NCBI GenBank assembly: GCA_002414385.1 | Contig: DHZH01000007.1 | Span: 173,477 to 237,476 of the forward strand | Origin: Gammaproteobacteria bacterium UBA5109 | GTDB lineage: Bacteria > Pseudomonadota > Gammaproteobacteria > Pseudomonadales > Pseudohongiellaceae | Direction: 5' to 3' | DNA length: 64,000 bases | Shown: one piece after another, positions 18,240 through 27,155 of the stretch | Layout of the letters: the number at the start of each line of letters is the position of its first letter | How positions within the stretch are numbered: the stretch's first letter is position 1 | Translations under genes and position numbers: made by a program | The notes under the pieces: model-generated | What the model saw: only the letters and a program-made list of their open reading frames with translations | Databases searched by the model: none | What the model was told of the DNA's origin: nothing

Positions 18240-18455
18240 ATGAATAACCCACAAGACAAATTTGCTTCAAAGCTGAGCTGTATTGTGCTGTGTTCTTTGC
18301 TTTGTACGTCCTGTGCAACTTCTGTCGGCATGACTGCTGCTGCCGTCACCAGCGCCACGATTTCAGTCGGAACGGCCGTGGTAAAGGCCCCCTTTAAGCT
18401 GGTCGGCCTGGCAACTGATGATGACGATGAGGAAGATGAGAATTCGGGAAACTGA
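18240..18455 (+). CDS. Small putative lipoprotein
   Basis: 71 residues: a hydrophobic leader ending LCTSCATS (a slightly atypical lipobox), an Ala/Val/Thr-rich middle, and a very acidic C-terminus (DDDDEEDEN). Function unknown. Only 11 bp after the carbonic anhydrase gene, so likely in the same transcript. No clear ribosome binding site. Confidence 0.65.
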   Translation: MNNPQDKFASKLSCIVLCSLLCTSCATSVGMTAAAVTSATISVGTAVVKAPFKLVGLATDDDDEEDENSGN

Positions 18456-18468
18456 AATTAAAGCTTTC

Positions 18469-19041
18469 CTAAGGGTTAAAACGGAATAGATACCTCACTT
18501 CTTCCACCGCAACAGCTTCACCATTAACCACGCGTGGATTAAACTGAAACTGTTCGATAGCTTGCAGTGCCGCTGCGTCAAAAATATCCAGGGGTTCTGC
18601 ATCGGCAACAATTGCATCTGCCACTTCACCTGCAGCTGTCACTGTAAACGAAACCAGAACCCAGCCTTCTATACCGGCTTCAAGCGCCTCTGCCGGATAC
18701 TCCGGTGAAGTCGTTGCAATTGGCAGTATTTCTTCATCAACAGTTCTGTTGCGTTCCGGCTGGCGCATTTCGGCTTCGTTGCTCACTGTGTCGCCGGACT
18801 GGCTTTGCGCTGCAGCCAGTGGTGTATCCTGTGTCTCATCAGCAATGCCGGGGTTCGTATAATTTTCCAGCAATGGCATGAGTGCAATCCCCAGCAGCAA
18901 TGCTGCAGCAACAGCTCCTCGTAACAGCCAGTCAAAGCTGATCTTTTTTTGTGCTGCAGTACCTGCCAGGCAGTCTTCAAAACTCAGGCAGGGATCACTT
19001 TTGTGCATGTGTGAGTAATATTCATGAATACTGTTCTTCAT
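18469..19041 (-). CDS. Membrane protein with TonB C-terminal domain, likely partner of the ECF sigma factor
   Basis: 190 residues. The N-terminal about 35 residues are cytoplasmic, followed by one membrane helix (LLRGAVAAALLLGIALMPLL, about 36-55), a linker, and a TonB-type domain (PEYPAEALEAGIEGWVLVSF). Its start overlaps the sigma gene by 20 bp, the position normally held by an anti-sigma factor. It may therefore transmit an envelope signal to the sigma factor; alternatively it is a TonB energy transducer. The stop lies 14 bp from the convergent lipoprotein gene. Confidence 0.75.
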   Translation of the reverse strand: MKNSIHEYYSHMHKSDPCLSFEDCLAGTAAQKKISFDWLLRGAVAAALLLGIALMPLLENYTNPGIADETQDTPLAAAQSQSGDTVSNEAEMRQPERNRTVDEEILPIATTSPEYPAEALEAGIEGWVLVSFTVTAAGEVADAIVADAEPLDIFDAAALQAIEQFQFNPRVVNGEAVAVEEVRYLFRFNP

Positions 19042-19576
19042 AACTGCCTCCTAAGGTATTTTTGCTTTCCGCTTCGGTCAGTAATATTTTCAGTCGGACT
19101 TTGGCGCGGTGATACTGGGTGCGAACAGTACCGATACTGACTCCTAATATCTCGGCAATCTCACTCAGGCTAAAATCCTTGTAAAATGCCAGATAAATTA
19201 TTTCCCTTTGCGCCAGGCTTAATTCGTGCAAAGCTTCATCAATAATTTCCCGCGCATATAAATCCCGACCGAACGCCCTTTCTTCTGACACTTCGGCCTC
19301 GTCAAATTCATGATCTTCAAGCAAGAGTTCCGGCTTGACGTTTTGACGAAATGCTTCCAGTGCCGTGAGTCTGATAACAGAAAACAACCAGGTCTTTAAG
19401 GAGGATTGCTTACTGAATACTGCACGACCTTCCAGTACTTTCAGGTAGGTCTGCTGCAATATATCCCTGGCGGTATCCTGATCAAAATCTACACAGAACA
19501 TCGCCCATTGCAGCAACTCTGGATGCAGTTTACGCAGGATTTTTTCATTGATATTGGGGTTATTATGCAAAGTCAC
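19022..19576 (-). CDS. ECF-type RNA polymerase sigma factor
   Basis: 184 residues with sigma region 2 (DQDTARDILQQTYLKVLEG, SLKTWLFSVIRLTALEAFR) and region 4 helix-turn-helix (LSLAQREIIYLAFYKDFSL, LSEIAEILGVSIGTVRTQYH). Starts at GTG 19576. It should direct transcription of envelope or TonB-linked genes; the target is not evident. Confidence 0.88.
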   Translation of the reverse strand: MTLHNNPNINEKILRKLHPELLQWAMFCVDFDQDTARDILQQTYLKVLEGRAVFSKQSSLKTWLFSVIRLTALEAFRQNVKPELLLEDHEFDEAEVSEERAFGRDLYAREIIDEALHELSLAQREIIYLAFYKDFSLSEIAEILGVSIGTVRTQYHRAKVRLKILLTEAESKNTLGGSYEEQYS

Positions 19577-19627
19577 TTTTAGCCTTTTTATTATTTAGTG
19601 ACAATTGCGGGGATATTGTATGACATT

Positions 19628-19704
19628 TGGTCGGAGTGAGAGGATTTGAACCTCCGACCCCTGCCTCCCGAAGGCAGTGCTCTACCAGGCTGAGCTACAC
19701 TCCG
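19628..19704 (-). tRNA. tRNA-Pro (anticodon CGG)
   Basis: Complete 77-nt cloverleaf on the minus strand: acceptor CGGAGTG/CACTCCG, anticodon arm CTGCC-TTCGGGA-GGCAG giving CGG, T-loop GGTTCAAATCC, and an encoded CCA at 19628-19630. Confidence 0.96.
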
Positions 19705-19776
19705 AATGCCAAAATACCGGTATTTACCGAGGGGCAGATTTTAGAGCAGCTCAGCACAGGTTTCCAGATAAAAATT

Positions 19777-20172
19777 CTAGGGCTGTCGCGTTGTCATGGT
19801 GTTGAGAACGGAATTCGCTCCAGTGGCACCAACCCGGATTATGGTAAAGTTGATGTAATCACCTACATAGGTACCGATGTAGTCAAAGCGCACATCTTCG
19901 CCCTGTATTTCCCTGATCCCTGCAAAACGGACGGTATCATTCTCGATGCGGCCGTTCATGATGGTGACATCAGGTGCCCCGCCTATCCCTTCGAGTATTC
20001 CACTGACTGATTCACCGTCCTGCTCCAGAACAGCAATAAATGGCAGTTCATTACCATTAGCCAGTCGCACAGAGCCTGACCAGGTGCCGGTAAGATCCGT
20101 GGATTCAGCTGCATTGAGCATGACGGGAAGCAATAAAATGGCTATCAGGCGGGACATGAATTTAATGAACAT
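19777..20172 (-). CDS. Exported beta-rich protein, unknown function
   Basis: About 131 residues with a signal peptide (IAILLLPVMLNA). The mature part is a series of short strands (GTWSGSVRLANGNELPFIAV, DDTVRFAG-like). No family recognised. ATG 20172 has AGGAG 7 nt upstream and is preferred over the TTG at 20178. Lies between tRNA-Pro and the divergent gene at 20333. Confidence 0.7.
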   Translation of the reverse strand: MFIKFMSRLIAILLLPVMLNAAESTDLTGTWSGSVRLANGNELPFIAVLEQDGESVSGILEGIGGAPDVTIMNGRIENDTVRFAGIREIQGEDVRFDYIGTYVGDYINFTIIRVGATGANSVLNTMTTRQP

Positions 20173-20332
20173 TCTCAACTCCTGGATTAGTTATGTTTAA
20201 TGACTGCTGGAGTATAAAAGTCTTTGCCTGGATAACTAAATACTATTCCACAAAAAAACACTGAGTATTCTTTGACAGCGACAAGATAAAGTAAGTAAAT
20301 TTAGGGAGAATAACAATAGCACAGGTTCAGTT

Positions 20333-21160
20333 ATGCGTAAGACTCTGACTTTAATTTTTGCCTTCATTATTTCACCCAGCGTATTGGCCCAGTGGCCCCC
20401 GCACATGGACGATGTACCTTTGCTGCCCGATGGTTCACCCGATCTCGATGCCCCGCCGCCGCGCATGCCGGATGGCAAAGTGGATTTTTCCGGGACCTGG
20501 GACTGGATTCACTATAATCCGGGCGGTGTTCAGGGTCGCTCCGTCGGAGAACCGGTAGAGCCCCCACCTGGTGTTGCTCCCTATGCTACTTTCTGGGATC
20601 AGGGCTTTGGCTATGAAGATGGCCTGCCCTATCAGGAATGGGCACGCGAAGAACGCGAGCGCCGGGTAGAAAACTTTGGTGTGGAAAATCCCGACAGTTA
20701 CTGCCTGCCTCTTGGTCATATGCAGTTTCATACCCACAACCAGCCCCGGGAAATTATTCAGTCCGAAGACCGCTTGATTATCCTCTACGAAGCCAGTGCC
20801 GGCGTCAGGGAAATTTTCCTCGACGGCCGTGAACTGCCACCCCAGGGAGAACCCCTGCCTTACTGGTACGGCTATTCAGTCGGCTACTGGGAAGGCGACA
20901 CACTGGTAGTGGAAAGCAATAACTTCAAGGATAACGGCTGGCTGGATTTTTATGGCAGTCCGACTACCGACCAGTTACATATCACCGAACGCTTTAACCG
21001 GCCAACTTACGGTAAGCTGGAAATAGATATTGTTATTGATGATCCTGGAGCCTATACCGAACCCTTTGGTTTGCGTGTTGACCAGGAGATCATGCCCGGT
21101 GAGGTTCTCATTGAATGGGTCTGTGAAAACGAACAATCCGTGCAATACTTTAATCAGTAA
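20333..21160 (+). CDS. Exported protein of unknown function, DGxPDLxG/W-rich type
   Basis: 275 residues with signal peptide MRKTLTLIFAFIISPSVLAQ. The N-terminal Pro/Asp-rich PDGKVDFSGTWDW segment and later WEGDTLVVESNNF are typical of a large family of exported proteins found in environmental proteobacteria, often next to DUF6152 genes, as here (37 bp to the next). Function not known. Confidence 0.75.
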   Translation: MRKTLTLIFAFIISPSVLAQWPPHMDDVPLLPDGSPDLDAPPPRMPDGKVDFSGTWDWIHYNPGGVQGRSVGEPVEPPPGVAPYATFWDQGFGYEDGLPYQEWAREERERRVENFGVENPDSYCLPLGHMQFHTHNQPREIIQSEDRLIILYEASAGVREIFLDGRELPPQGEPLPYWYGYSVGYWEGDTLVVESNNFKDNGWLDFYGSPTTDQLHITERFNRPTYGKLEIDIVIDDPGAYTEPFGLRVDQEIMPGEVLIEWVCENEQSVQYFNQ

Positions 21161-21197
21161 TGCATACCAGCACTAATAATAAACAACAGGTACTGAC

Positions 21198-21596
21198 ATG
21201 AAGCGAATGATACTTTTAATCACAGGACTTTTTGGGCTTAGCCTGTTCAGCCTGCAGGCAAGTGCACATCATAATTTTCTGGCACAGTTCGATCCAGAAC
21301 AACCGATACAGGTTACTGGTACAGTAGTCAGGGTTGCCCTGACCAATCCGCATGCCAGAATTTATATTGAAGCGCCTGATGCAAATGGTGAGCTGGTGAT
21401 CTGGGATTTTGAACTGGCATCAGTCAGTTCGCTGTTTCGCCAGGGTTGGCGCCGGGATTCCCTGGAGCCCGGAGATACTGTTACCGTCCATGCAGACCTT
21501 GCCCGTAATGACCCGAATGTCGGTAATACGCGTTTTATCAGTTTGCTTGATGAGAGTGGCGAAGAAGCCTTTCGCTTTGGCTCTCCCCAGGAATAA
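21198..21596 (+). CDS. Exported DUF6152-type protein
   Basis: 132 residues with a signal peptide cut after SAHHNF. The AHHNFLAQFDPEQPIQVTG opening and ALTNPHARIYIE stretch match the family of the gene at 10591, but sequence identity is low. Predicted small periplasmic beta-barrel. Same operon as the preceding 275-residue exported protein and probably the alpha/beta hydrolase after it. Confidence 0.75.
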   Translation: MKRMILLITGLFGLSLFSLQASAHHNFLAQFDPEQPIQVTGTVVRVALTNPHARIYIEAPDANGELVIWDFELASVSSLFRQGWRRDSLEPGDTVTVHADLARNDPNVGNTRFISLLDESGEEAFRFGSPQE

Positions 21597-21656
21597 GTCA
21601 GTCAGGTTAATAAAAGCAAGCTTACAATTACTCAAAGGCTGACGGAGGTTTCCCAC

Positions 21657-23333
21657 ATGTGCACCAGCAAACTCTGTCGACATCTGATAAAACATTTTAC
21701 CATCCTGCTTTTATGGCCGATTTATTCAGCTCAGGCAGCTGTTACCGGCTATGAAATTGCGTCAGATGAACTGTATGCAAATGGCAGGGAATTTGGTGAA
21801 GCCGGTCAGTACCGCGCTATCAGAGGTACGCTGACATTTGCCGTGGATCCACAGAACGCTCGTAACCGCATTATCACTGATATTGAACTTGCTCCACTTG
21901 ATGAAAATGGCCAGCTTGCTTTCAGCAGTGACTTTTTATTGCTGATACCGGTCAATCCGGCTTCCGGCAATCAGGTCACTCTGGTGGATATCCCCAATCG
22001 CGGCAATCCCATCATGCAACGATTCAATTTACCAACGACAGAAAGTCCGGACGGTGATGCTTTTCTGATGAGCGAAGGTTATAGCCTGCTTTGGCTGGGC
22101 TGGGAAGAAGACATCGACAGTGGTTTCAGAATTTCCATCCCCGGTACTGCTGACGGTGAAAATATTCCAATTTCAGGTCTGGGATTTGCAGCCGTTAGAG
22201 ATGCAGCCAGCTGGATCAAGCATGATCCGGATGCACTGGTCTCGACAGATTACCTGCTGACTTTTGGGCTGTCCCAGAGCGGGCGCTACCTGCGCAGTTT
22301 TTTATATCTGGGCTTTAATACAGATGAAGCCGGCCGTCAGGTCTATGATGGCGTGATTCCACATATTGGCGGTGCTTCCAGGATTGACCTTAATCGTCGT
22401 GGAGCACAGCCGGTTTCCCAGGGGCAGTTTAACGCCACGTCTTACCCCTTTGCCGATGATGCCTATGCCGATCCGCTAAGCGGAGTGCGGGAAGGTCAAC
22501 TTGACAACCCCCGGGCCAGAGAAAACCAGCCGAAAATTTTTTATACCAACTCGTCAGTCGAATACTGGGGAGGCGGCCGTATTGCCGCGATGATACATAC
22601 CACTCCTGATGCCCAGCGGGATCTGATTTTGCCTGAAAATGTCAGGGTCTATCTGCTGGCCGGCACACAGCACGGACCGGCGGCTTTTCCGCCGGCTGCA
22701 GCAAGCACTGGTCAGTTGCAGAACAACCCGCATAACTATTGGTGGCCAATGCGGGCTTTATTAACTGCAATGACTGAATGGGTCAGGGATGACATTCCAC
22801 CACCGCCGAGCGCCCACCCGCAATTGGCGAATGGCAGCCTGATCCCGGTCAGCGAAATCGAATTTCCGGACCTTGATATCGATGCATCCCTGAACAGCCT
22901 GGATGCCGGCATCCGCATGCCAAATCCCCTGCTCCAAGGCAATGGTGCGCCCGGTGCTGAGCTTCCCCTTCTGGTTCCCCAGGTTAATGAGGACGGCAAT
23001 GAAATTGCCGGTATTATTTCACCTGAATTGACGGTGCCACTTGCCACATATACCGGCTGGAATTTTAATAATCCGCAAATCGGCGACCCGAACCGGCTCT
23101 ATCCACTGGCCGGTGGCTATATTCCCTTCTCCGCAAGCCTGGAAGAAAGAATCAGTAATAACGACCCACGCCTGTCTATTGAAGAGCGATATGCCAGTAA
23201 GACAGAGTATCTGGAGCTGATTACTGCAGCAGCAGAAGATTTAGTTGCTAAACGATATCTACTGCAAAGAGATATTCCGGCCGTTTACCAGCGGGCATCT
23301 GCTCACTGGGACCTGTTAATGTCGGGCCAATAG
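21657..23333 (+). CDS. Exported alpha/beta-hydrolase domain protein (Abhydrolase_10 type)
   Basis: 558 residues with a signal peptide (HFTILLLWPIYSAQA). Nucleophile Ser in FGLSQSGRYLRSFLY; other conserved blocks are VDIPNRGNPIMQRFN, SLLWLGWEEDID and LLAGTQHGPAAFPP. It is a periplasmic or secreted esterase-like enzyme whose substrates in this family are largely unknown. Last gene of the 20333-23333 run. Confidence 0.82.
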   Translation: MCTSKLCRHLIKHFTILLLWPIYSAQAAVTGYEIASDELYANGREFGEAGQYRAIRGTLTFAVDPQNARNRIITDIELAPLDENGQLAFSSDFLLLIPVNPASGNQVTLVDIPNRGNPIMQRFNLPTTESPDGDAFLMSEGYSLLWLGWEEDIDSGFRISIPGTADGENIPISGLGFAAVRDAASWIKHDPDALVSTDYLLTFGLSQSGRYLRSFLYLGFNTDEAGRQVYDGVIPHIGGASRIDLNRRGAQPVSQGQFNATSYPFADDAYADPLSGVREGQLDNPRARENQPKIFYTNSSVEYWGGGRIAAMIHTTPDAQRDLILPENVRVYLLAGTQHGPAAFPPAAASTGQLQNNPHNYWWPMRALLTAMTEWVRDDIPPPPSAHPQLANGSLIPVSEIEFPDLDIDASLNSLDAGIRMPNPLLQGNGAPGAELPLLVPQVNEDGNEIAGIISPELTVPLATYTGWNFNNPQIGDPNRLYPLAGGYIPFSASLEERISNNDPRLSIEERYASKTEYLELITAAAEDLVAKRYLLQRDIPAVYQRASAHWDLLMSGQ

Positions 23334-23337
23334 CTTT

Positions 23338-24687
23338 TCAGGGACTGTAATCCTGCCCGGTTTTTCCCAGATCATTGAGATGCACCTTGAATGTTTCCCT
23401 TGCAGTGCAGGCGCTGATCGCAGCAATTATCGTAATTCCCAGTGTGCAGCTACCAACAATCAGCGGAATATTGCTGCTGCCAGGTGGTGCCAGAGCAACA
23501 AACATCGCCGGAAAAAATGCCGTAATCATTGTGCCCAGGTTTTGTGAAATCGCCATGGCGGATACCCGCGAGCTGGTCGGAAACATTTCCGGATAAAAGC
23601 TTGGGAAAATTGCGTTATAACCCTGGTATACCACGCCCCACATCAATAAAGACATCACAATGGCCATCGGGATATGATGAATACTGATCGCATATAAATA
23701 TAAAAACGACAACAAGCCCGATGCTAGCGTACCGAAAATAATAGGCGGGCGTCTGCCAATGCGATCCGATAATTGCCCTACAAAGGGAATCACAATAACG
23801 GCAACAATATTCCCCAACACCGGAATCCATAAATAAACCGTATTATCAAAGCCAATACCATAACTTTCCTGCACGGCATAACTGGCACCGAATACTGTTG
23901 TCACTACCGGAATCACGTTCATCAGGGACATCAGCATAATCCGCAGCATGTCTCTCCAGTGATGTTGCAATGCTTCCAGCAATGGGGCCCTGGGAATTTC
24001 CCCCTGTTTCTTTTCTTCAGCAAAGGCCGGAGTTTCATCCACTTTACGTCGGATGACATAGCCAGCATAAATCACAATAAAACTCAGCAGGAAAGGTATA
24101 CGCCAGCCCCAGAGCTCAAATGCTTCTTCTTCCATGAAATAGGCCAGCGGCAGAAACACCGCCGCTGCAAAAATCTGCCCGGCCTGTACCCCCTGCAAGG
24201 TGAAACTGGCAAAGAAACCTCGACGACCGTAAGGTGCATGCTCGAGAATCATGGTACTGGCCCCGGATATTTCACCAGCAACGGCAAAGCCCTGTATCAG
24301 TCTGAGTATTACCAGTAACAGAGGCGCCAACCAGCCAATCTGCGTATAGGTAGGCAACAAACCCACTGCCAGGGTAGAAAACCCCATCATGAACATACAC
24401 AGGAGCAGGACTTTCTTGCGACCGTGCGTATCACCCCAGTAGCCAAGAAAAATAGCTCCGAGGGGTCTGGCTACATAACCAACCCCGTAGGTTGCCAGTG
24501 AAGCAATGATGGCAATACGGGGATCTTCGGAAGGAAAGAAAATCTGTGGAAACACCAGGGCAGCTGCCGTGGCATAAATAAAGAAATCATAATATTCCAG
24601 TGCTGAGCCAATCCAGCCACTGGCCGTTGCTCTTCTGGTTTGATGCGCGCCAGGAGGTTCATGAAAATTATCATCTGGAACTGCCAT
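23338..24687 (-). CDS. MHS-family MFS transporter, probable shikimate/quinate-type H+ symporter
   Basis: 449 residues and 12 predicted helices. The GSALEYYDFFIYATAAALVF opening and the MFS motif GYWGDTHGRKKVLL are those of the metabolite:H+ symporter family (ShiA, KgtP, ProP). It directly follows a catabolic-type shikimate/quinate dehydrogenase gene (23 bp), which suggests a hydroaromatic acid as substrate. That substrate is inference. Confidence 0.8.
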   Translation of the reverse strand: MAVPDDNFHEPPGAHQTRRATASGWIGSALEYYDFFIYATAAALVFPQIFFPSEDPRIAIIASLATYGVGYVARPLGAIFLGYWGDTHGRKKVLLLCMFMMGFSTLAVGLLPTYTQIGWLAPLLLVILRLIQGFAVAGEISGASTMILEHAPYGRRGFFASFTLQGVQAGQIFAAAVFLPLAYFMEEEAFELWGWRIPFLLSFIVIYAGYVIRRKVDETPAFAEEKKQGEIPRAPLLEALQHHWRDMLRIMLMSLMNVIPVVTTVFGASYAVQESYGIGFDNTVYLWIPVLGNIVAVIVIPFVGQLSDRIGRRPPIIFGTLASGLLSFLYLYAISIHHIPMAIVMSLLMWGVVYQGYNAIFPSFYPEMFPTSSRVSAMAISQNLGTMITAFFPAMFVALAPPGSSNIPLIVGSCTLGITIIAAISACTARETFKVHLNDLGKTGQDYSP

Positions 24688-24710
24688 GCTGAAACCAACT
24701 TTTTTTATTA

Positions 24711-25541
24711 TTAGAAAAAACCAAGCATTCTGTTTTTGTCTGCTGCATTCCCGGTAAATAATTGAAACGCATCAGCTGCCTGGTAAACAGCCATCCTGGC
24801 ACCATTCATTGTCTTACATCCGAGGCTCTGTGCATACGTCAACAAGTCGGTATCTAGGGGAAAATAGATTATATCCACCAGCCATAAATGTTCGTGCAGC
24901 ATTGATTTGTCTACCGGCATGCCCGGATTGCTTTTCATTCCCACCGGGCTGGCATTTACCAGGCCAGAGAAATCCTCTTTGCTGATTTCATTTTCATGCG
25001 CTGCTGTAACTCTTGCAGTTGTCTGGACAGAGTCAAGTCTATCAACCAGTGCCAGGGCTTTTTCTGCATCGCTGTCGTAAATATGCAACTCTTTAACCCC
25101 AAGTGACAACAAGGCCTGTGCGACAGATGACCCCGCTCCTCCAGCTCCGAGCAACAGGACTTTTGCAAGATTCACCTCAGGTAATACTTCACGAAAAGCC
25201 TGTATAAAACCGGAATAATCTGTGTTGAAACCGATCTTTTTGTCCTGCCTGAAGACGACGGTATTAACGGCACCAATCGACCGGGCTTCATCAGATAGTT
25301 CATCGAGATAGCTGATCACAGCCTGCTTGAAGGGGTGAGTGATATTCACCCCGGCATAAGCCTTGTCCTGCAAGCTTTTCAGCATTTTTTGCAGATCAGC
25401 CTGGGATAAACCAAGTTCTGCAAAATCGAAGAGCTCATAACTGAGGGTTAATCGCTGAGCCTTGCCTTCCAGTTCATGAAGTCGTGGAGATCTGGATTCA
25501 CCGATATGTTCACCCAGCAGGCCAATTTTATACTGCGTCAC
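24711..25541 (-). CDS. Quinate/shikimate dehydrogenase, catabolic QsuD-like
   Basis: NAD(P)-dependent oxidation of quinate or shikimate. The SRSPRLHELEGKA opening and LGCKTMNGARMAVYQAADAF ending match the NAD-dependent QsuD-type enzymes of corynebacteria better than biosynthetic AroE. Catalytic Lys in NITHPFKQ, GAVNTVVF and NTDYSGF for substrate, GAGGAGSSVAQALL for NAD. The open frame reaches GTG 25580, but the family N-terminus fits GTG 25541. Paired with an MHS transporter. Confidence 0.78.
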   Translation of the reverse strand: MTQYKIGLLGEHIGESRSPRLHELEGKAQRLTLSYELFDFAELGLSQADLQKMLKSLQDKAYAGVNITHPFKQAVISYLDELSDEARSIGAVNTVVFRQDKKIGFNTDYSGFIQAFREVLPEVNLAKVLLLGAGGAGSSVAQALLSLGVKELHIYDSDAEKALALVDRLDSVQTTARVTAAHENEISKEDFSGLVNASPVGMKSNPGMPVDKSMLHEHLWLVDIIYFPLDTDLLTYAQSLGCKTMNGARMAVYQAADAFQLFTGNAADKNRMLGFF

Positions 25542-25630
25542 TTCATACACTCTCGCTGACGAAAGCGCATATTGTCGCACAAAAAAAATCGCCAGAGAGC
25601 AATCCGACGTTTTTTCCGTGGACTATTGCT

Positions 25631-25909
25631 CTACCTGACCAGTGGCATGACACACTGAATAAACGCAGAAACATCCGCATCGGTCATGGCTTCGGCATCC
25701 GGGTTCTGTGTTGACAGGTTGATACTGACGTCTGACAGTTCCGCAGCCGAAGTATTAACTGTTCCCTCAATAGTGAGTTTCAGCATCCGGCCTTCAGGCA
25801 GCAAGCTAGTGCAGGACTGAATGGTTGTACCCGACTGCGCATGTACAGATAAACCGGCAGATACAAAGAAACCCAGCAATATTCCCATCAGTAGTTTTTT
25901 GTTCATCAT
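25631..25909 (-). CDS. Small exported protein, unknown function
   Basis: 92 residues: signal peptide MMNKKLLMGILLGFFVSAGLSVHA, then a mature part with two Cys (IQSCTSLLP and FIQCVMPLVR) that could form a disulfide. Ribosome binding site GAGG 5 nt before the start. Divergent from a PadR gene whose presumed operator lies in the shared upstream region. Confidence 0.65.
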   Translation of the reverse strand: MMNKKLLMGILLGFFVSAGLSVHAQSGTTIQSCTSLLPEGRMLKLTIEGTVNTSAAELSDVSINLSTQNPDAEAMTDADVSAFIQCVMPLVR

Positions 25910-25952
25910 TGTTACCTCATTGGTTTACATTACGGTTGACACCTATAACTAC

Positions 25953-25969
25953 TAGGTATAATTTACCTA
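25953..25969. promoter_or_regulatory. Candidate PadR operator
   Basis: TAGGTA-TAATT-TACCTA, perfect 6-bp arms, located 58 bp upstream of the PadR start and between it and the divergent small exported gene. Confidence 0.45.
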
Positions 25970-26026
25970 TCTATTCTAGGCATATCAAGTTATAGTTCAA
26001 TTAATAATCTACAAAGCGAGAAAAGT

Positions 26027-26362
26027 ATGGCTAAAACCAATGCAGCATTTATGTCAGGAGTTCCGGAACTGCTGGTCTTGCGATTATTGTCCCGTGAGGA
26101 AATGTACGGCTATCAAATTGTCCGGGGCATTCGTCAGGCTACTGGGGAGAGCATTATTTTGGCCGAAGGAGTTATCTACCCGACTCTGCATGGCCTGGAA
26201 AAAAAGGGTTACCTTAGTGCCCGTTCGCGCACTGTGGAAGGTCGTTCCAGGGTGTATTACCACATTACTGCAAAAGGCAAAAAACGCTTTGCCGCAATAT
26301 CCAAACAGTGGAATAAAATAACTGCAAGTGTTAACGCCTGCCTGGAGTTTGCATATGTCTAA
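26027..26362 (+). CDS. PadR-family transcriptional regulator
   Basis: 111 residues: winged helix with LLVLRLLSREEMYGYQIVRG, EGVIYPTLHGLEKKGYL and RVYYHITAKGKKR, the PadR-type PF03551 features. Overlaps the next membrane-protein gene by 8 bp, the usual PadR/HAAS arrangement in which the regulator and a sensing or effector membrane protein are co-expressed. Confidence 0.9.
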   Translation: MAKTNAAFMSGVPELLVLRLLSREEMYGYQIVRGIRQATGESIILAEGVIYPTLHGLEKKGYLSARSRTVEGRSRVYYHITAKGKKRFAAISKQWNKITASVNACLEFAYV

Positions 26363-27095
26363 TCAGAATTTTTCAAAAAAAATTGCGCAGGCCCGAGTCA
26401 ACATGTTACAGGCCGGCGTCTCGCCAAAATATGTGCGCCGAAGCATTACTGAATTAAAAGCGCATTTTGCCGATCTGAAAGAAAAACACCTCCAGGATGG
26501 CATGAATCAGTCTGAGGCTGAAATCCTTGCCGGGCAACAACTGGGTGATCTGCAGGAAATTGTCAGACAAACGGCTGCAAGAAAGGAACTGCTTTCCTTT
26601 ATTTCCCTGCACCCCCGGTTAACTTTGTTTGTTTTTCCGCTCTTGAGTTATGTCCTGATGACCCTGTTGTGTATTGGTGCCATCCTTGTTGCCGTCGAGC
26701 TCAGTGGTATGAACACCCTGGCCGATGGAGAGCCATTACCCTCCGGCATCCTACCGTTCTTTCATCTGGTCGCCGTTTATTTAGTCTACCTGTTTCCGGT
26801 TTTGCTGGCTGTAGCTTTAGTTTATCTGGGAACACAACGCTTGTTTCGCCAAAAGCATCTGCTGCTGAGTCTGGTACTGATCAGCATTCTGGGCAGCATC
26901 TGGAATTATTCAATTACTGGCGGCGTTGTTGGTGAAGGCAGCATTAATCTTACCGTGGCTTTATTCGGTTTTGCGCCACCCTTCGGTTTTAATGCGGATT
27001 ATTTTCTCAGGGCAGTCGTTCGCATTCTGTGCATTTTCGCAGTTGCATATTGCTTCTGGCAAAAGCTGTCTGCCAGTCAGGCCGAAACTGACTAA
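26355..27095 (+). CDS. HAAS-domain membrane protein partnered with PadR
   Basis: 246 residues from ATG 26355 (GGAG 7 nt upstream; a GTG at 26328 lies inside PadR). The N-terminal about 75 residues form the HAAS signalling domain (RRSITELKAHFADLKEKHLQ, LGDLQEIVRQ), followed by about five to six membrane helices. Function in the family is unclear; probably envelope stress or permease control. Confidence 0.8.
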   Translation: MSNQNFSKKIAQARVNMLQAGVSPKYVRRSITELKAHFADLKEKHLQDGMNQSEAEILAGQQLGDLQEIVRQTAARKELLSFISLHPRLTLFVFPLLSYVLMTLLCIGAILVAVELSGMNTLADGEPLPSGILPFFHLVAVYLVYLFPVLLAVALVYLGTQRLFRQKHLLLSLVLISILGSIWNYSITGGVVGEGSINLTVALFGFAPPFGFNADYFLRAVVRILCIFAVAYCFWQKLSASQAETD

Positions 27096-27130
27096 AAAAG
27101 TGGTGTTCCGGATTACTCCGGAACACCACA
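27094..27130 (-). terminator. Terminator of katG
   Basis: GTGGTGTTCCGGA-TTAC-TCCGGAACACCAC (27100-27129), perfect 13-bp stem; read on the minus strand it ends in a T6 run. It may also stop the plus-strand transcript from the HAAS gene. Confidence 0.85.
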
Positions 27131-27155
27131 AGCTCACAGGGAAGTTAATCAGTAC

